Shown here: positions 13,118 to 25,078 of the stretch, one piece after another | Position numbering within the stretch: the first letter of the stretch is position 1 | How the letters are laid out: the number at the start of each line of letters is the position of its first letter | Assembly (NCBI GenBank): GCA_022578605.1 | Contig: MU394066.1 | Span: 124,001 to 188,000, forward strand | Length of the DNA stretch: 64,000 bases | DNA from: Camillea tinctor | Lineage: Eukaryota > Ascomycota > Sordariomycetes > Xylariales > Xylariaceae | Direction: 5' to 3' | The notes under the pieces: generated by a model | Told to the model about the DNA's origin: nothing | What the model saw: the letters and a program-made list of their open reading frames with translations, nothing else | Databases searched by the model: none | Position numbers and translations under genes: made by a program

Positions 13118-16100
13118 ATGGAGGTGGAGAGATTATCTAGATAGATTATCTTTTTTATCATCACATCTACCCTACACGTAACTAACTAACCTATATATAG
13201 CTCTCCTTTTAGGTAGGGGTTTTGGGTAGAGGTTTAGGAGGGGAATGGAACGTATCATGGTCTCAAGCTCAGATGGAGGAGCCATGTGGTATACATTAAG
13301 CCGGCGTTTTAGGGGGAGTAGGAAATATAAGAATGATTTCAATTGCTTACCTAGGCCATACCCATTCTCCGACGTGCCTACGTTACTAGAGCAAAAAGAA
13401 AAAGAAAAAAAGAAAGATGTAACCTACCTAAAAGACCTAAGTCTCTATATACACGAAAGGGGCCTCTAATCGTGAATCGTTTCGAAAAAGTCCCTCAGCT
13501 ATCTTGTTTCTTTTACTTAGCTACCTACTTGTCACACAATATTCACCTCTTTTCCTGTCCCGTACTAAAATGTTATAGTCTATTCTCTGCGGCGTACAAA
13601 TATACATATGCCCGGCCCCTTTTCATCGCCCCTTAATCCCCAGAATCTTAGGTGGGTAATTTGTAGCTCTTATCACCCTCCTTTGATAGCGACAGATGTG
13701 TACCAACTATACATAGTGAACGCGGTTTCTTTTTTTTTTCCTCCCTCGTTTACGAAACTCGAAGAGCTTGAACAATGGCGGATACAATGTTGCTTTCGGT
13801 TTCTTCTGTCAACACAAATGGTGTTTCTACTATTATCACGCATCAGTTTCTGAGAGAAAAGTCTCCATGGGAGAAACTGGGAGTCCCTATCTACTATTGA
13901 ATTCCAAAAGAATGAAGAGAGGGGAAAATTAACCTACGATATTGCCCTCCTCCCCTTCCAGCATGGCGTTTGGACAGAGAAAATATATCGTATACTAAGA
14001 TGACCTACCTGGGTCAAGATAGAAGGATAGAAGATGAGGGTGAGCTGTATTTGTATTATTAGTAGAGAAACCCGGCTTCGGTTTATGCTCACATAATAAC
14101 GGTTGATCCTACATGTCACCCCTAGTCTCTAAGTCGACAACCGATACCTATGATGTTGAATTACCCCAACATGATATGTTGTGTACTTACCATTCAATCC
14201 CCTGTCAGTAGTTTCCCTTTATGTGGAGAAGAGATGGGAGAGGGTGTAGCTTGGTGTTCTACAACTCGTACTATATGTATGTATGTATGACATTCATAAC
14301 ATTAGCCCTTTCCATCTCCTCCCCTTCCCCTCTCCTCTTTATCTCTAGCAGGTAGCTTTGAGGCCGGATTTCGAACCTCCACATGGAGACATTATTATTA
14401 AGTAGCAGGTGAGGTAGGTAGGTCTTCTGTTGGATCTTGCCCTACCCAGCCTGTTCTAGTAAGGCTAGGAAAAGAAGAAAAAAAGGAAAATTCCTCCGTC
14501 TTACTCTTCTCAAGAGGATTGTTGCCAGGGTATCCCAACGATAGTCGCCTAGTGGTTCCTCTCCCTTTACATTGAAGTGAGGAAAACCGGGCTGTACCAC
14601 CTCTTTCTCGGCAAAAGCCTCTCCCGTGGCATGGATATTTAGTACGCCTTATTTTCTTTTCCTTTTTTTCTCTCTCTCTAGGATATGATATGTGGGTATG
14701 CGAAGGTTAAATATCCCGTGAGGAAAGTATCGCCGAAATGGCCTAGCAGCAGCCTGCTCCTAAGCCTGCGTGGCGTTGGCCCCGAGATCTAACATCGACG
14801 CAGTTGGGAAGCACATATCCGGCTTGTAGGTGTGTATGTATTACCAAGATGGATATGATAGTATGACGACATTGTATGATGGTGGTGAGGAATGCCGAAA
14901 AGGGGGGTAGTGATGTAGGGGACGGGAAGACGAATGAAATAAACGCTGGAGGAAACCTTCAAAGATGTGAGGTGAGATTCTCGCGGATATCTAGATCTGA
15001 AGCTAGATCACCAACAGGGAATATGCTGGCAGATCGAGCGAGCTCCTTTTTGTTCACGTAACAGCGTAGCTGCACCAACCTTTCTCCAATGTTATCAAAT
15101 GATCCTCGATGACCTTCCGCGCATGGGGGCCAATAGAAGGGCAAAGAGCATTCTCCTTATCCCCTACCGACTAGTCAAGCGGAACCGGTCTCATGCCAAA
15201 ATAATTAACCCCCTCCTCCTTCCATAGTCACCCAACAAGCCGGCTGACTGTGGAGCCCGGGCATAATCATCCAGAAGAGACCGGGGTAGAATATGGTAGT
15301 AGGCCCGGATGTTCTCGACATATTATATTGATGTACCACGCCGAAAAGGGGTTGCTGCTGCAGTAGGTATCCCATGGCAAGGCCCAATAAGACTGTATGA
15401 AGTAACTAGGTAGAGGAAGCGAAGTCCTCTGAGTGGCAGGAACTTCAAGGGGGTTGCAATGATCCTTCTACACCCAACACACATATCTTTGGGGACTTGA
15501 ACACTCGGAGATTTTCATATCTTTCTTGCAGGCTTGATATTACATATACATGATCTCCACACAGAGATCTCAAGCCCATTTTAAGCAAACCTGGCGCCAG
15601 GTAATGTAGCTAACTGGGCATGCATGCCTCTAGAAGCCGACCCAGGAACTTGGTGAGTGGCCTAGCATACTTAATTCAATGTCGGATGGGCGACGAATAT
15701 CGCTATCCACCTTTAGATTACTTCCCGAATTTGTGTGGTTATATGACGTGCTAGAGGCTTCTCCCCAGCACCCTAGCATATCACGAGTTAACCGACCACG
15801 TGTAGCCTGATCGTAGACGACGGGGGTCGGTTCCGAGAGTCGTCGCTATTGCTGGATGAATTTCATTCTAGAATAGCCGGTGTCCTTTCGGATATTTAAC
15901 CTCCCTTATATCCCTTGGTAACAGTGGCAGTAGCAGCAACATCAGCAGCGATAGCAAGACGTTGTCAGTACTAGCCTCTTAAATACTTTACCTATTCGCC
16001 GACTTCCGTGTCGGGGTATTGGTCCTAAAATCCAGATGATATTGGCCGTCTTGTTAGGGCTGGCCTCCCCTTGCTAACGGCCCGAGCCGGCCAGGCTTTA

Positions 16101-18303
16101 GGGGGATAAAAATAACAACCCTGAGAAAAGCCCGCAACCAAAATAGATATTTTGCGGTGTGACATGATGTGATAACTCCGGTCACAGCGGTACTAGAAGG
16201 CTGGGCTTATGTTCCATAAGTACTCACTCGGTGTAATGGACGTCTTTCCTACCTTGAAAAACGCCCGTTAAGCCAAATCATCGGTCAGGACATGAAACCG
16301 TCAGATAGAGAGGGGTCTTGACCGGATGTGCATCTTTCCTTATGTCGCTCATACATTCACACCCACTGCTTTGGCTCCTTCTTACGTCGAGGAGTACACA
16401 TAGGAAGCAAGGATATACTGCGGTATTACAATCGGGATGAAATCCTAGTCGACGTGGTTTTACTTACCTGATAGAAAGCTTTTCTTGTTCTGCTCACTCC
16501 CTCCTTGTCCTAAAGAGTTAGCGGTCTGCGTATTCGCCGCGTGATCATGATAGATGAAATAAGCGCAAGGCGCGCATTGTGGTTTCGACAATGCTAGCTT
16601 TTTTTTTACGTGGCAGTGGCGCTTTATAGGGTTGGCGCGGGGAGCTCTATCATGCCTTTGCTTTTACCCTAGCGTAGCAATGCCCTTTTAGTTTTGTCCT
16701 TTGCAGGCTGGCAGGGTCCTGGAGTTATTGTGGTCTTCATGTACGTAGTTCGAGACTAATTTTGACGTACAGGGTCAACCTAGCTATCAAACAAGGTCGA
16801 TCATCAGGGGTCAACTTCAGCAAAGATCGGATTCCGATCTTACGAGCCTAGTCGGGATAACCTCTGATGTTCCCCCTTTGTTTTAGTATAGGTAGGTATA
16901 TATAGGGCAGCACACTAGCATGGTTGGATTCGGGAGTTTCCGTGGGCCAGGTTTGTCGTGGATTGGAATTCGTCGGGTTGTGGATGGAGTGTGTCGTAAC
17001 AGATGCGGTCTCGTGTGCGTAGCCTTATTAAGGACATGCCCGCACGAAGTCTTGAAAAGCCCATAGCAGGGATGCTCCTAGGTAGCTAGAGCCACTGCGT
17101 GTGATAATGACTTGGCATATTTCTGTTATCAAATCGATTTGGGCTGGTATGGGCGACTTACAGCATTCAGCTCTGACTGGGACCCCAGCGAGGCAACATA
17201 TCCATCGACTTGCCACGATAATGAAGCAAGGAGAGTCACATCCGTGGAAGTTGATTTATATCGTCATGCTATGCTCGATGTTGTATGACTTGAAGTCCCG
17301 GAATCTATCTATTCGGCTCCGGGTTGTGTGACACGTAGGTAGGTTGGTCGTTGATGGCGATGCCCTCATCGATCGGCCGAGTATCTGTCCATGCATGTGA
17401 ACGAAGCGGTCAGTGTCTGCATGTGATGCGAAATTCCCATTAAAACTAGAATCGTTATCCCGGTAGGTGGTTTGGAGAAATATTACGTTATGCTCCCGCT
17501 TCTAGGCTCGATATGGTCTTGAAAGGGGGACGGCTGAGCGAACCCCCGGGAATTACTGGAACCCTTTGTTTCTCTGTATTACCTGGTACATCGGTAAAGG
17601 CCATGGGACTATGCACATTGAATGTAATCTTCAGCCTCATAAGTCAGCGTCCTAAAACTTGATTCATCTCCGGAGGTCCATTTGGGTGATACGGATCTTG
17701 CGTGGTTCTGATAATAGCCTGTTTTCTCCTTGGCAGCGTCTATCTCTAGATATGGTTGGTTCGCCGAAGAGCTTCATGTCTCGAGTCTAGAGAGATAACT
17801 CGTCAAGCTCAACCCAAGTTAGTGGTGATGGATGGTCGGGTATATGCACTGGGTCCAGCTAAAGGGATATCTCTTGAGCCCTCGGCCTACATCATATCCC
17901 AGCAACCCCCACACACGGGCCGCAACGTGGTTGTCTCATTAAGACACGCGGCAGGGAAGTGGTAGTTTAAAAGATAGGAGGAACGGGTCTGATATATTTA
18001 ATCTGAAAATTAGGCACTCGACTCAAAGACTCTCAACGAGAACCCACAGGAAACCCTGATCATGTAAAGCCATGTAGTGCATCAGCGTGCAGCTAGAGTA
18101 AGCCAATAGTACATGTCGTAGTGAGCTGATAAACCGTGATGAGGAAAAGTCGAGTGTCGATCGAGAGAAGTAGGTACACTCAGTCGTACGATTCCGTGGC
18201 TTTGTCACTAAGGGTCATTGTGTAGACAAAAGGGGTCGAGGGGACGACTTGTCGAAGACAAGTAAGCGCATAATTACTAAACCTCTTGCTCTTAGAATAT
18301 CTC
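13118..18303. other. gene-poor spacer
   Basis: No family is recognisable. Open frames are short and isolated. One at 17756-17965 reads like protein for ~45 residues but has no partner exons. A TATG/GTAT run lies near 14275-14290. Part of the stretch could be decayed repeat DNA, since its base composition is more mixed than in the other spacers. Confidence 0.4.
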
Positions 18304-19989
18304 ATGATGGCACGCAGTTCATACGAAAAGACAGCCTGGTCAGCTGAGAGAAACGCTGCAGGTCAGTCCGTCAAGTCCGAACCCAAAATGACTTCGAGAA
18401 TCATGAGGAGGTTCCGAGAGTTGACCACACGGGACATCTGGGCGAAGTCCGACCCCAGCCACTACGTCGATTGGACGAACGAAAAGACATGGGAGAAGAT
18501 CAGGAACGAGGGATGCTACCATAGGTCGGATGAGCTCCTGATTAGCTGCGGAACTGTCACCGTCTACCAAGCAGAGTCGTCGCGGCCCGAGGTTCTGGTG
18601 ATTTACAACAGTAGAATCGGCATATACCAGCTACCGAAAGGTCGCAAGAACTTCGACGAAGGTTATCTCGACGCAGCTCTGCGTGAGACCACCGAAGAGA
18701 CAGGTGTCGCTACCCGGCCTCTTCGACTAAGGTTCGGATCAAGATCGACACCGTCGAAAGTTGCCCACGGCATAGCCACTGGCAAGGAGGTAAAAGATAA
18801 GGTTGAGGACAAGGACACGGGAATTACCGAAAGTCTTAGCAACGAAATTATAGGGATTAGCGAATGGTGAGTGTCCTTACTACCCAGAAGTCCCCCCTAG
18901 AACTTCCCTTACGTACGGACTGCTTTTTCTCTCCTATCCGCGGGTTGTATTCCCCTCAGGGGTTAAGTTTCTGCAACCCGCTTTGGGAACACTACAGGAT
19001 GGAAACCACACTAATCCCCTCACAGTATGTACCGACGAAGTTCTTCGATAGTCTTGATCCTGAAACCCCACTGGAGACTTTTTTAGAGCCCAGCCCAGCT
19101 CATGTCGAAGATTGTTGACGTGTTACAGATCCTGACCCGGCCACTGGAGCTGTAAGCAACTTTCCTCGCAGCTTTGTTGGCCAACACTCCTGGAATCGTG
19201 TGAAATGGATATCTTGATCTTCCCTTTGTTACACCTTGAGAGTTTTCCCATTTGAAAGCTAAAGGCTGATGCCCTTAACGGAAAGGCCGAATACGCAAAT
19301 TTTGTCAGCATTTGTGGGATGGGGAGGGATATGACCCCCCAAAGCCTGCCATTAGGTACCCATTGGGGCTTACGAATGGCAGCTCCCGTCCCCCCGTCTA
19401 TAGAATCCTTACCTTTTACCTACGCAGAAGGTTTTTCTAAGATAGTTCTTACTGACATTAGTTGCGTAGTGGAGAAATATTCACTGGTATGCTGCTAAAC
19501 CCAGAGACTGTATCGAGCGTGACGAGAACCAAATGCCCGAAGAAGAGGACCGTGAGAAGTTTTCAACTTTCTGGTTTACCGAGAAGGAAGCACTTGAGAG
19601 ACTGAAACTAGATGATGAGAAGTTTAGTGAGTCCAGACTTACAATTACTTACTCACAGTTGCTTATTTTCTTTTTCTTTTTTCATATGTTTTTCACATCT
19701 CGTTAGGCTTTTGACGACAGTCAAGTGGTCTTCCAAGCCTTTCATTCATCTACCGGCATCGGAACTTTCCGCTCGATGCTGGTCACGGCCCAATCTCTGG
19801 CGTAACATTGGCTAATTTACTCTTGCTGTAGTGGTCCGCGTAGCATTCTCATACATCCGTGGCATGTCGCCAGACGACTGGGAAAGTAATAGGGAGCTGG
19901 AAGAGCTGGAGGATCAAAAAGAAAGCTCCAGGCCCGAAATACAGTGGGCATCCTCAGCCAAAGGAAAACAAGAAGCGAAGAGTGGCTAG
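18304..19989 (+). CDS. Nudix hydrolase domain protein, frame unclear at intron 1
   Basis: The first exon, from ATG 18304 (a second ATG follows at once) to about 18866, encodes a Nudix fold. A full Nudix box, G-x5-E-x7-R-E-x2-E-E-x-G-V, lies at about residues 113-135, so Mg-dependent hydrolysis of a nucleoside diphosphate-linked substrate is expected; the substrate is unknown. Later coding blocks fit the same domain: DPDPATGA (about 19129-19151), RNIHWYAAKP through EKEALERLKLDDEKF (19470-19626), and VRVAFSYIRGMSPDDW (19832-19989). The last two joins are in frame. The first is not: GAATG|GTGAGT joined to CAG|ATCCTGAC leads to a stop. The three introns are long for this window (about 262, 318 and 205 bp). 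Either an exon is missed or the gene is damaged. Confidence 0.7.
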
Positions 19990-21241
19990 GCGGAAAGGAT
20001 ACAATGCATCCGTGGCTCATATACGTGAGAGATTAACGATCTAGGGAAAGGTTAGCATCTTAGAGGCGCCCAAGTATAGCATTGTCGTTTGCATTGATTG
20101 TTGCTGGTGCATCAACCACACAGCTTAGGTCGGCTCATAAATATCATCTTTTCTTTTACTTGATAGATCTCGGGGTAAGAAAGGAGAAGGAGACGAATCT
20201 AGAATTTTTCTTTTTTTTTCTCTCATTATAGAACTCATGGCATATATCGAATATTTATAAGTTTCTTCTGCGGTCCACCCTCCAAGGTGAGATTGTTGGT
20301 GTTTCCCAATGGATCGGTAGATCGGTGTGTGACGCAGATTTAAGTGGCACAACAGTTATGACATGTCAGATGGACCCGTGAGATTGATGAAGAAGAAGAA
20401 AAAAAAAGAACAAAAAAAAGAACAAAAGAAAAAAAGAAAGAAAGAAAGGAAAGTCCATGTAAGGGGATGTAGCTTGGGCACCAGCGGTGAATGCTTTAAA
20501 CTTACACGAAAAGGGGGCAGGAGTTACTGCTGCTGTTGCAGTTGTTACGGTTGTTATTGAGAAACGTGTGCCTACCCTCTATATACCGACATACAGTTTC
20601 GGTATGCACGGATTGTTAAAGTTGGCTTAGGTACATAAGCAGGTCGTACCTAAGCAGCTAGAGGTAGGCGTATGTATGTACTTGGCGACGATGATGCTTA
20701 AAAGAAAAGATGAACCGATGATAGTGGGGGAATCCTTATGGGGATACCCCTGACCACTCAGGTACCAGACTGGTCTAGCCCCATAAAACCCCGTTTCAGT
20801 GACATCATTTGCACGGCTCCACTCTCCCCACCATTTTTGTTTTATTATCGCTACTATCATTATCATTATCATCATAGATCGGAGCTACCCCTCACCTTTT
20901 TTTTATTTTTATGTAGATAAAGAGGTAAATGACATTTCGCAAACCACCTGCATCATCAATATGATAACCTATATAAGAAACTTGGGGTTTTTTTAAAGTT
21001 CGTATCTTGCATTTACATGGTTAGAAGCATGTTGCATGTTGCATGTTTCTTTAAATCTATAGATTGGTCAATCTAAACTAGAACAATTCCAAATCTCGGA
21101 ATCTCCTCTTTTTCCACTTACTTACTCACCTTTACTTATCCGTGAACTTGAACCGAACTCCGAATCCACCCCCCATCAAGCCATTGACCAACCCAACCCA
21201 ACCTCCGCACTTCTTTACACAGCTTAATTCTTACCCTACGT
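19990..21241. other. spacer between Nudix and dienelactone hydrolase genes
   Basis: No gene is seen. The stretch contains an A/G-rich low-complexity run at about 20390-20450 and short triplet runs. The last ~200 bp are pyrimidine-rich and probably form the promoter and leader of the next gene. Confidence 0.45.
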
Positions 21242-22517
21242 ATGCCTCTTGCTCTATCTAGCAAGCTATCCACTTCGTCGCAAAGAGTTGCCGCTGTTGC
21301 TACCGCCACCTCGGGTCTCGTATTTCACCAACATAAACCCCAAAATCCCTCCTCCACCTCCATCTCCACCTCCTCACCTCTCACACCGGGAAACAACACA
21401 TCTATCTTCCGTCCACTCATCAACTCCAGAGCTACTCCTTGCTGCACGCAATCTTGTCACCGTAACCATTTCCAGCAATTGACCACCCGAACCATTGCCA
21501 ACATGTCGACCATGCCAGCTCAACACGGCCATTCGGTCGCCTGCTGCAACATACCCCCCGTTGTCGCAAAGGGGTACAGTGCAAAGGGCACCTATGAGGA
21601 GCTCGGTGGCTTCAAGTCTTGTAAGACCTCATCCACCCTCCCTTTCCACTGAATACCCCTTTTTGAGGTCCCCTCTCAGCTAGAATATGTGTATCATGGA
21701 GCTAAATATGTAATCCCCAAAAGACGTCACCGGCCCTCAGGAAGCCACCAAAGGCATAATTACCATCTTCGACATCTTCGGCTACTTCCCCCAGACTCTG
21801 CAGGGAGCCGATATCCTAGCCACCTCCAGTGAGAGCAAGTATAAGGTTTTCATCCCCGACTGGTTCCACGGCGAGCCCTGTCCCATCGAGTGGTTCCCTC
21901 CCGACAACGAGGACAAGCAGAAGAAGCTCGGTGCCTTCTTCCAGAAGAACTCGCCACCCAGCGTCGCCGCCAAGGTACCAGACTATGCCAAGGCAGTCTC
22001 GGCCAAGTACCCTGAAATCAAGGAGTGGGCCATTCTCGGGGTAAGTGTTGTCTCTTTTTCTCCTCTACTTTAGTCCCTATGCTCTCTCGGAGATGAACCA
22101 AATAGCGCACTCTTCTCGCTCCTTTTCTCTCTCTCTCCACCCTTCTCTCTTTATAACCGTGCCCATATTCTCACACCGTGACACTAGTACTGCTGGGGTG
22201 GTAAGGTCGTGTCGCTGGTGACGTCGGACCCGGCCACGGTGTTCAAGGCGGGCATCGAGTGTCACCCGGCGATGGTGGATCCGGCCGACGCGGCCAAGAT
22301 TAAGGTGCCCCTTGCGCTACTCGCCTCCAAGGATGAGACCCCTGCCGACGTCGATCAGTTCGAGAAGAACCTCACGGGCCCCAAGCACGTCGAGACCTTC
22401 GGCGACCAGATCCACGGCTGGATGGCAGCCCGCTCCAACCTAGAGGACGAGCGCGTCAAGGCCGAGTATGTGCGCGGATACGAAACCGTACTCAAGTTCT
22501 TGGCACAGCACGTTTAA
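21242..22517 (+). CDS. dienelactone hydrolase family protein
   Basis: Three exons, 21242-21620, 21724-22040 and 22188-22517, give 341 aa. The protein is an alpha/beta hydrolase of the dienelactone hydrolase family (AIM2-like in yeasts). The expected catalytic triad can be placed: Cys234 in YCWGGK, Asp281 in SKDETPAD and His308 in QIHGWM. Family sequence also includes GIITIFDIFGYFPQTLQGAD and FIPDWFHGEPC. An extension of 87 residues, rich in Ser, Thr and basic residues and poor in acidic ones, precedes a second in-frame ATG at 21503; that site gives the usual ~254-aa length. The long form could be imported into mitochondria and the short form stay cytosolic. The natural substrate is not known for most fungal members. 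Confidence 0.92.
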
Positions 22518-23492
22518 AATCGGCAGAGGAAAATAAACAAAATATGTATATATATGAAAAGGGTCAGAGCTTGATGGGGGGGAAAGTAAAATTGAAAGAA
22601 AACGGATGGAAAAGTGGAAAGGAAAGGAGTGGAGATAGGAGGTATGTATGTATGTAGGTAGATAGGCCAAGTTTATGATATCAAGAGGAAATTTAGCGAT
22701 GTTTCATCTGATTTAAACTTGATTTTGTTTTATTCTGTTTCTGATATTACATGATTAATCATCGCACTTGGTATGGATATGCGTGGGTACCAGGTAGGTA
22801 TTATAGCAAATAACCTTACCTCGTGACAACCAACCTGGCCCCCTAACGGGGACCTGCCTTTCCTGCATGCATATAGGTACGTGCATGCTTATACGCTGGT
22901 CCGGCTCTTGGGTAATTCTTTTGGCCGGTCGATGGGGTAAATAGAACCTGGTTCTGGCTCAGGGTTGATTACACATCCTGAGTATTGTGTTTCATAGATA
23001 TGTGGTCATGATATTTTGAAATTTTCTGATTGGTGAGATGGTAAGGGAAAAGGAAATTTGTGTACGAATATACGTATTGCATTGTTGTGTGGATCAGGGG
23101 AACCGGGACCGCTATAGGGGAAGGGCTTTAGGTACAGATATAGATATATATAATGTATTAATTTCAAAAGAAACTTTTTCTTTCCTGGTTTTTTTTTTCT
23201 CTAGGCAAGCAGTTGTTGGATACGAAAATTAATACGTTCGAGTTTGTTTTTTTAGGAAAAGAAAACAAAAAAGAATCTAGATACTACCGTGGCTGGATGC
23301 TATATATTATGACTAACTTGCACCCAGTCCCTCACGGCCTCATACAACTAAAGGTAAGGGCCTAGTTCACTTTGAATATGGCACGTAGTGAACTGGATTA
23401 TAAGAGAAGAGATAGAGTAGGGAGGGTATATAAACTGTATGCCTCATGATAGATAACACTCCAAGTAATCTGGAATAACATGTTTCGGGTAA

Positions 23493-23560
23493 GCAGTGAA
23501 CTGGAGATAGGGAGGACCCCCTACCATCAGCTATATGAGGCCATGGGGGATTAGGGACCA
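23493..23560. repeat. dispersed repeat, copy A
   Basis: A ~68-bp segment centred on GGACCCCCTACC and TATGAGGC matches 30243-30310 at roughly three quarters of positions. Many differences are transitions, as expected for relics altered by repeat-induced point mutation. The parent element is unknown. Confidence 0.6.
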
Positions 23561-24411
23561 CTATTCCTAATCTACGACACCCAACCATCATACTGTTTAT
23601 TTATAAAGAAGTGATGTAGAAAGGATCTTAGTAAAGGTATGTATTGATCTATGCTGTATAGTAACGCCGGCGTGCCATGTTGAAAGGGGTGGAAACTATC
23701 GCAAACATGTAAAGCAACGCAATCTATATACACACAGAATTGTGGTTCCTAGTTGTCCAGTCCCCACAACAGTAGGTAGGTTTGTTGTAGGAAATAGAGA
23801 AAATAGTAAAGCCAAGAGGTGGATTGCGGATCATGAATAATAGGTGGTTTAGATAAGTCAATATATAGCCTGAGTGCCCAAGTGAGAAATATCAAGATAT
23901 CATCTGTAATTACTTTTCGAAATGTCTTTCTTTTTCTAGCTAATTTATATCGTTATAACTACTATTAAAACTCCGTAATATATTGTACTATAGAACCCGA
24001 TATCCTCCATCATAATCGCAGTATTTTTCAAGCTATCTAGCAGCTCCCCCCACCACCCATTCTCTTTTTTTGTTTCTCTTTCTTATTTTATTTTATTTGG
24101 CGGCCTATTCCCTCTCGCCTGCCTACCTACCTCCTTACCAACTCATTCTATCATTATCTTCAACTCCTAACTTAAGGATCTAGCCTTAGTAATACTTACC
24201 TATCTAGGTACACACACAAGAAATAAAACCATTCCCTACACCCCCCTCTCTCAAGATATATAACTTACTAGGTTATATTCTAGGTTATATTCGCTTACTC
24301 TTAATATCCCGCTTTAGAAATACCTACGCACACACCGAATCGAAACCTTCTTTGCTCCGAGCCCCCCTCTACATAAATAGACAGTAGTATTGTCTTTTTA
24401 CTTCTAGTCTT

Positions 24412-24666
24412 CACCTATTCCTGGATTTTAAATGGATTTATGGGGCGGAACATACACCATATACACAGGCCATAAACAGCTTAATATAGTTGGTCCAGGG
24501 CTATTGCGGAATCTCATAGAGCACCTCTACATAAGCTGTGGAGAGCTAAGTTTCAAGTATGAGCTCAGGGCATTTAAAGTAGTCTTAACAAAATGTATGA
24601 AGTAGTACGCTGTGGATATGGTGGACGCTCCGCCCCATAAATCCCTTTAAAATCTAGGAATAGGTG
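24412..24666. mobile_element. 255-bp foldback (MITE-like) element
   Basis: Positions 24412-24468 and 24610-24666 form a terminal inverted repeat of 57 bp with 51 matches by hand count. The arms start CACCTATTCC and share a perfect 16-bp core, GGATTTATGGGGCGGA. The 141-bp centre has no open frame, so any movement would need a transposase supplied in trans. I could not identify a clear target-site duplication, and the superfamily is unassigned. A transcript across it would form a long hairpin. Confidence 0.75.
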
Positions 24667-25078
24667 TTGCTTGCTTGCTCTATCAATTTTTCTTTTCGCT
24701 TGATTTAAGTAATATATACCTAGCTATTCGGTGACTAACACTAAACATTACCATCATCCCCCCAAATCTTTCCCAGTTCTTTTTTTTTTCTTTTGCTATA
24801 CAGCGCTGGTTGATATAAAAGTTTGCCAAATCCAGGCCCAAAATAAATCATACTTTGTGGATATGTGAAGAAGCCAACCTAGGTTGAAGAGAACAGAAAG
24901 GGGGGCGGGGCGGAGGGGGAGGGGAGAATGGGGCAGTTACTTGTCTGGTTTCAGAAGCTTCGCTAGAAGCGGGTGAGGTTTTCTTCGTTCTTTGGGTGCA
25001 GATCCTCTGCCCTCATCCCAGAGTCCTACCTCTGTTATATTCAGCCCCTTTCCATCAACCTCAGCACCACCACTACCA

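Larger units (their letters stand above)
22518..25078. other. gene-poor spacer with repeats
   Basis: No protein gene is visible. It holds one copy of a dispersed repeat (23493-23560) and a foldback element (24412-24666). AT-rich stretches and TACCTAGG words make up most of the rest. Confidence 0.5.

Noticed and set aside
14340..14430. GGTTCGAAATCC-like T-arm on the minus strand
   Set aside because: No matching acceptor stem, D-arm or anticodon arm, so not a tRNA.
17756..17965. 69-codon frame with protein-like composition
   Set aside because: No start context, neighbours or domain; too short to call a gene.
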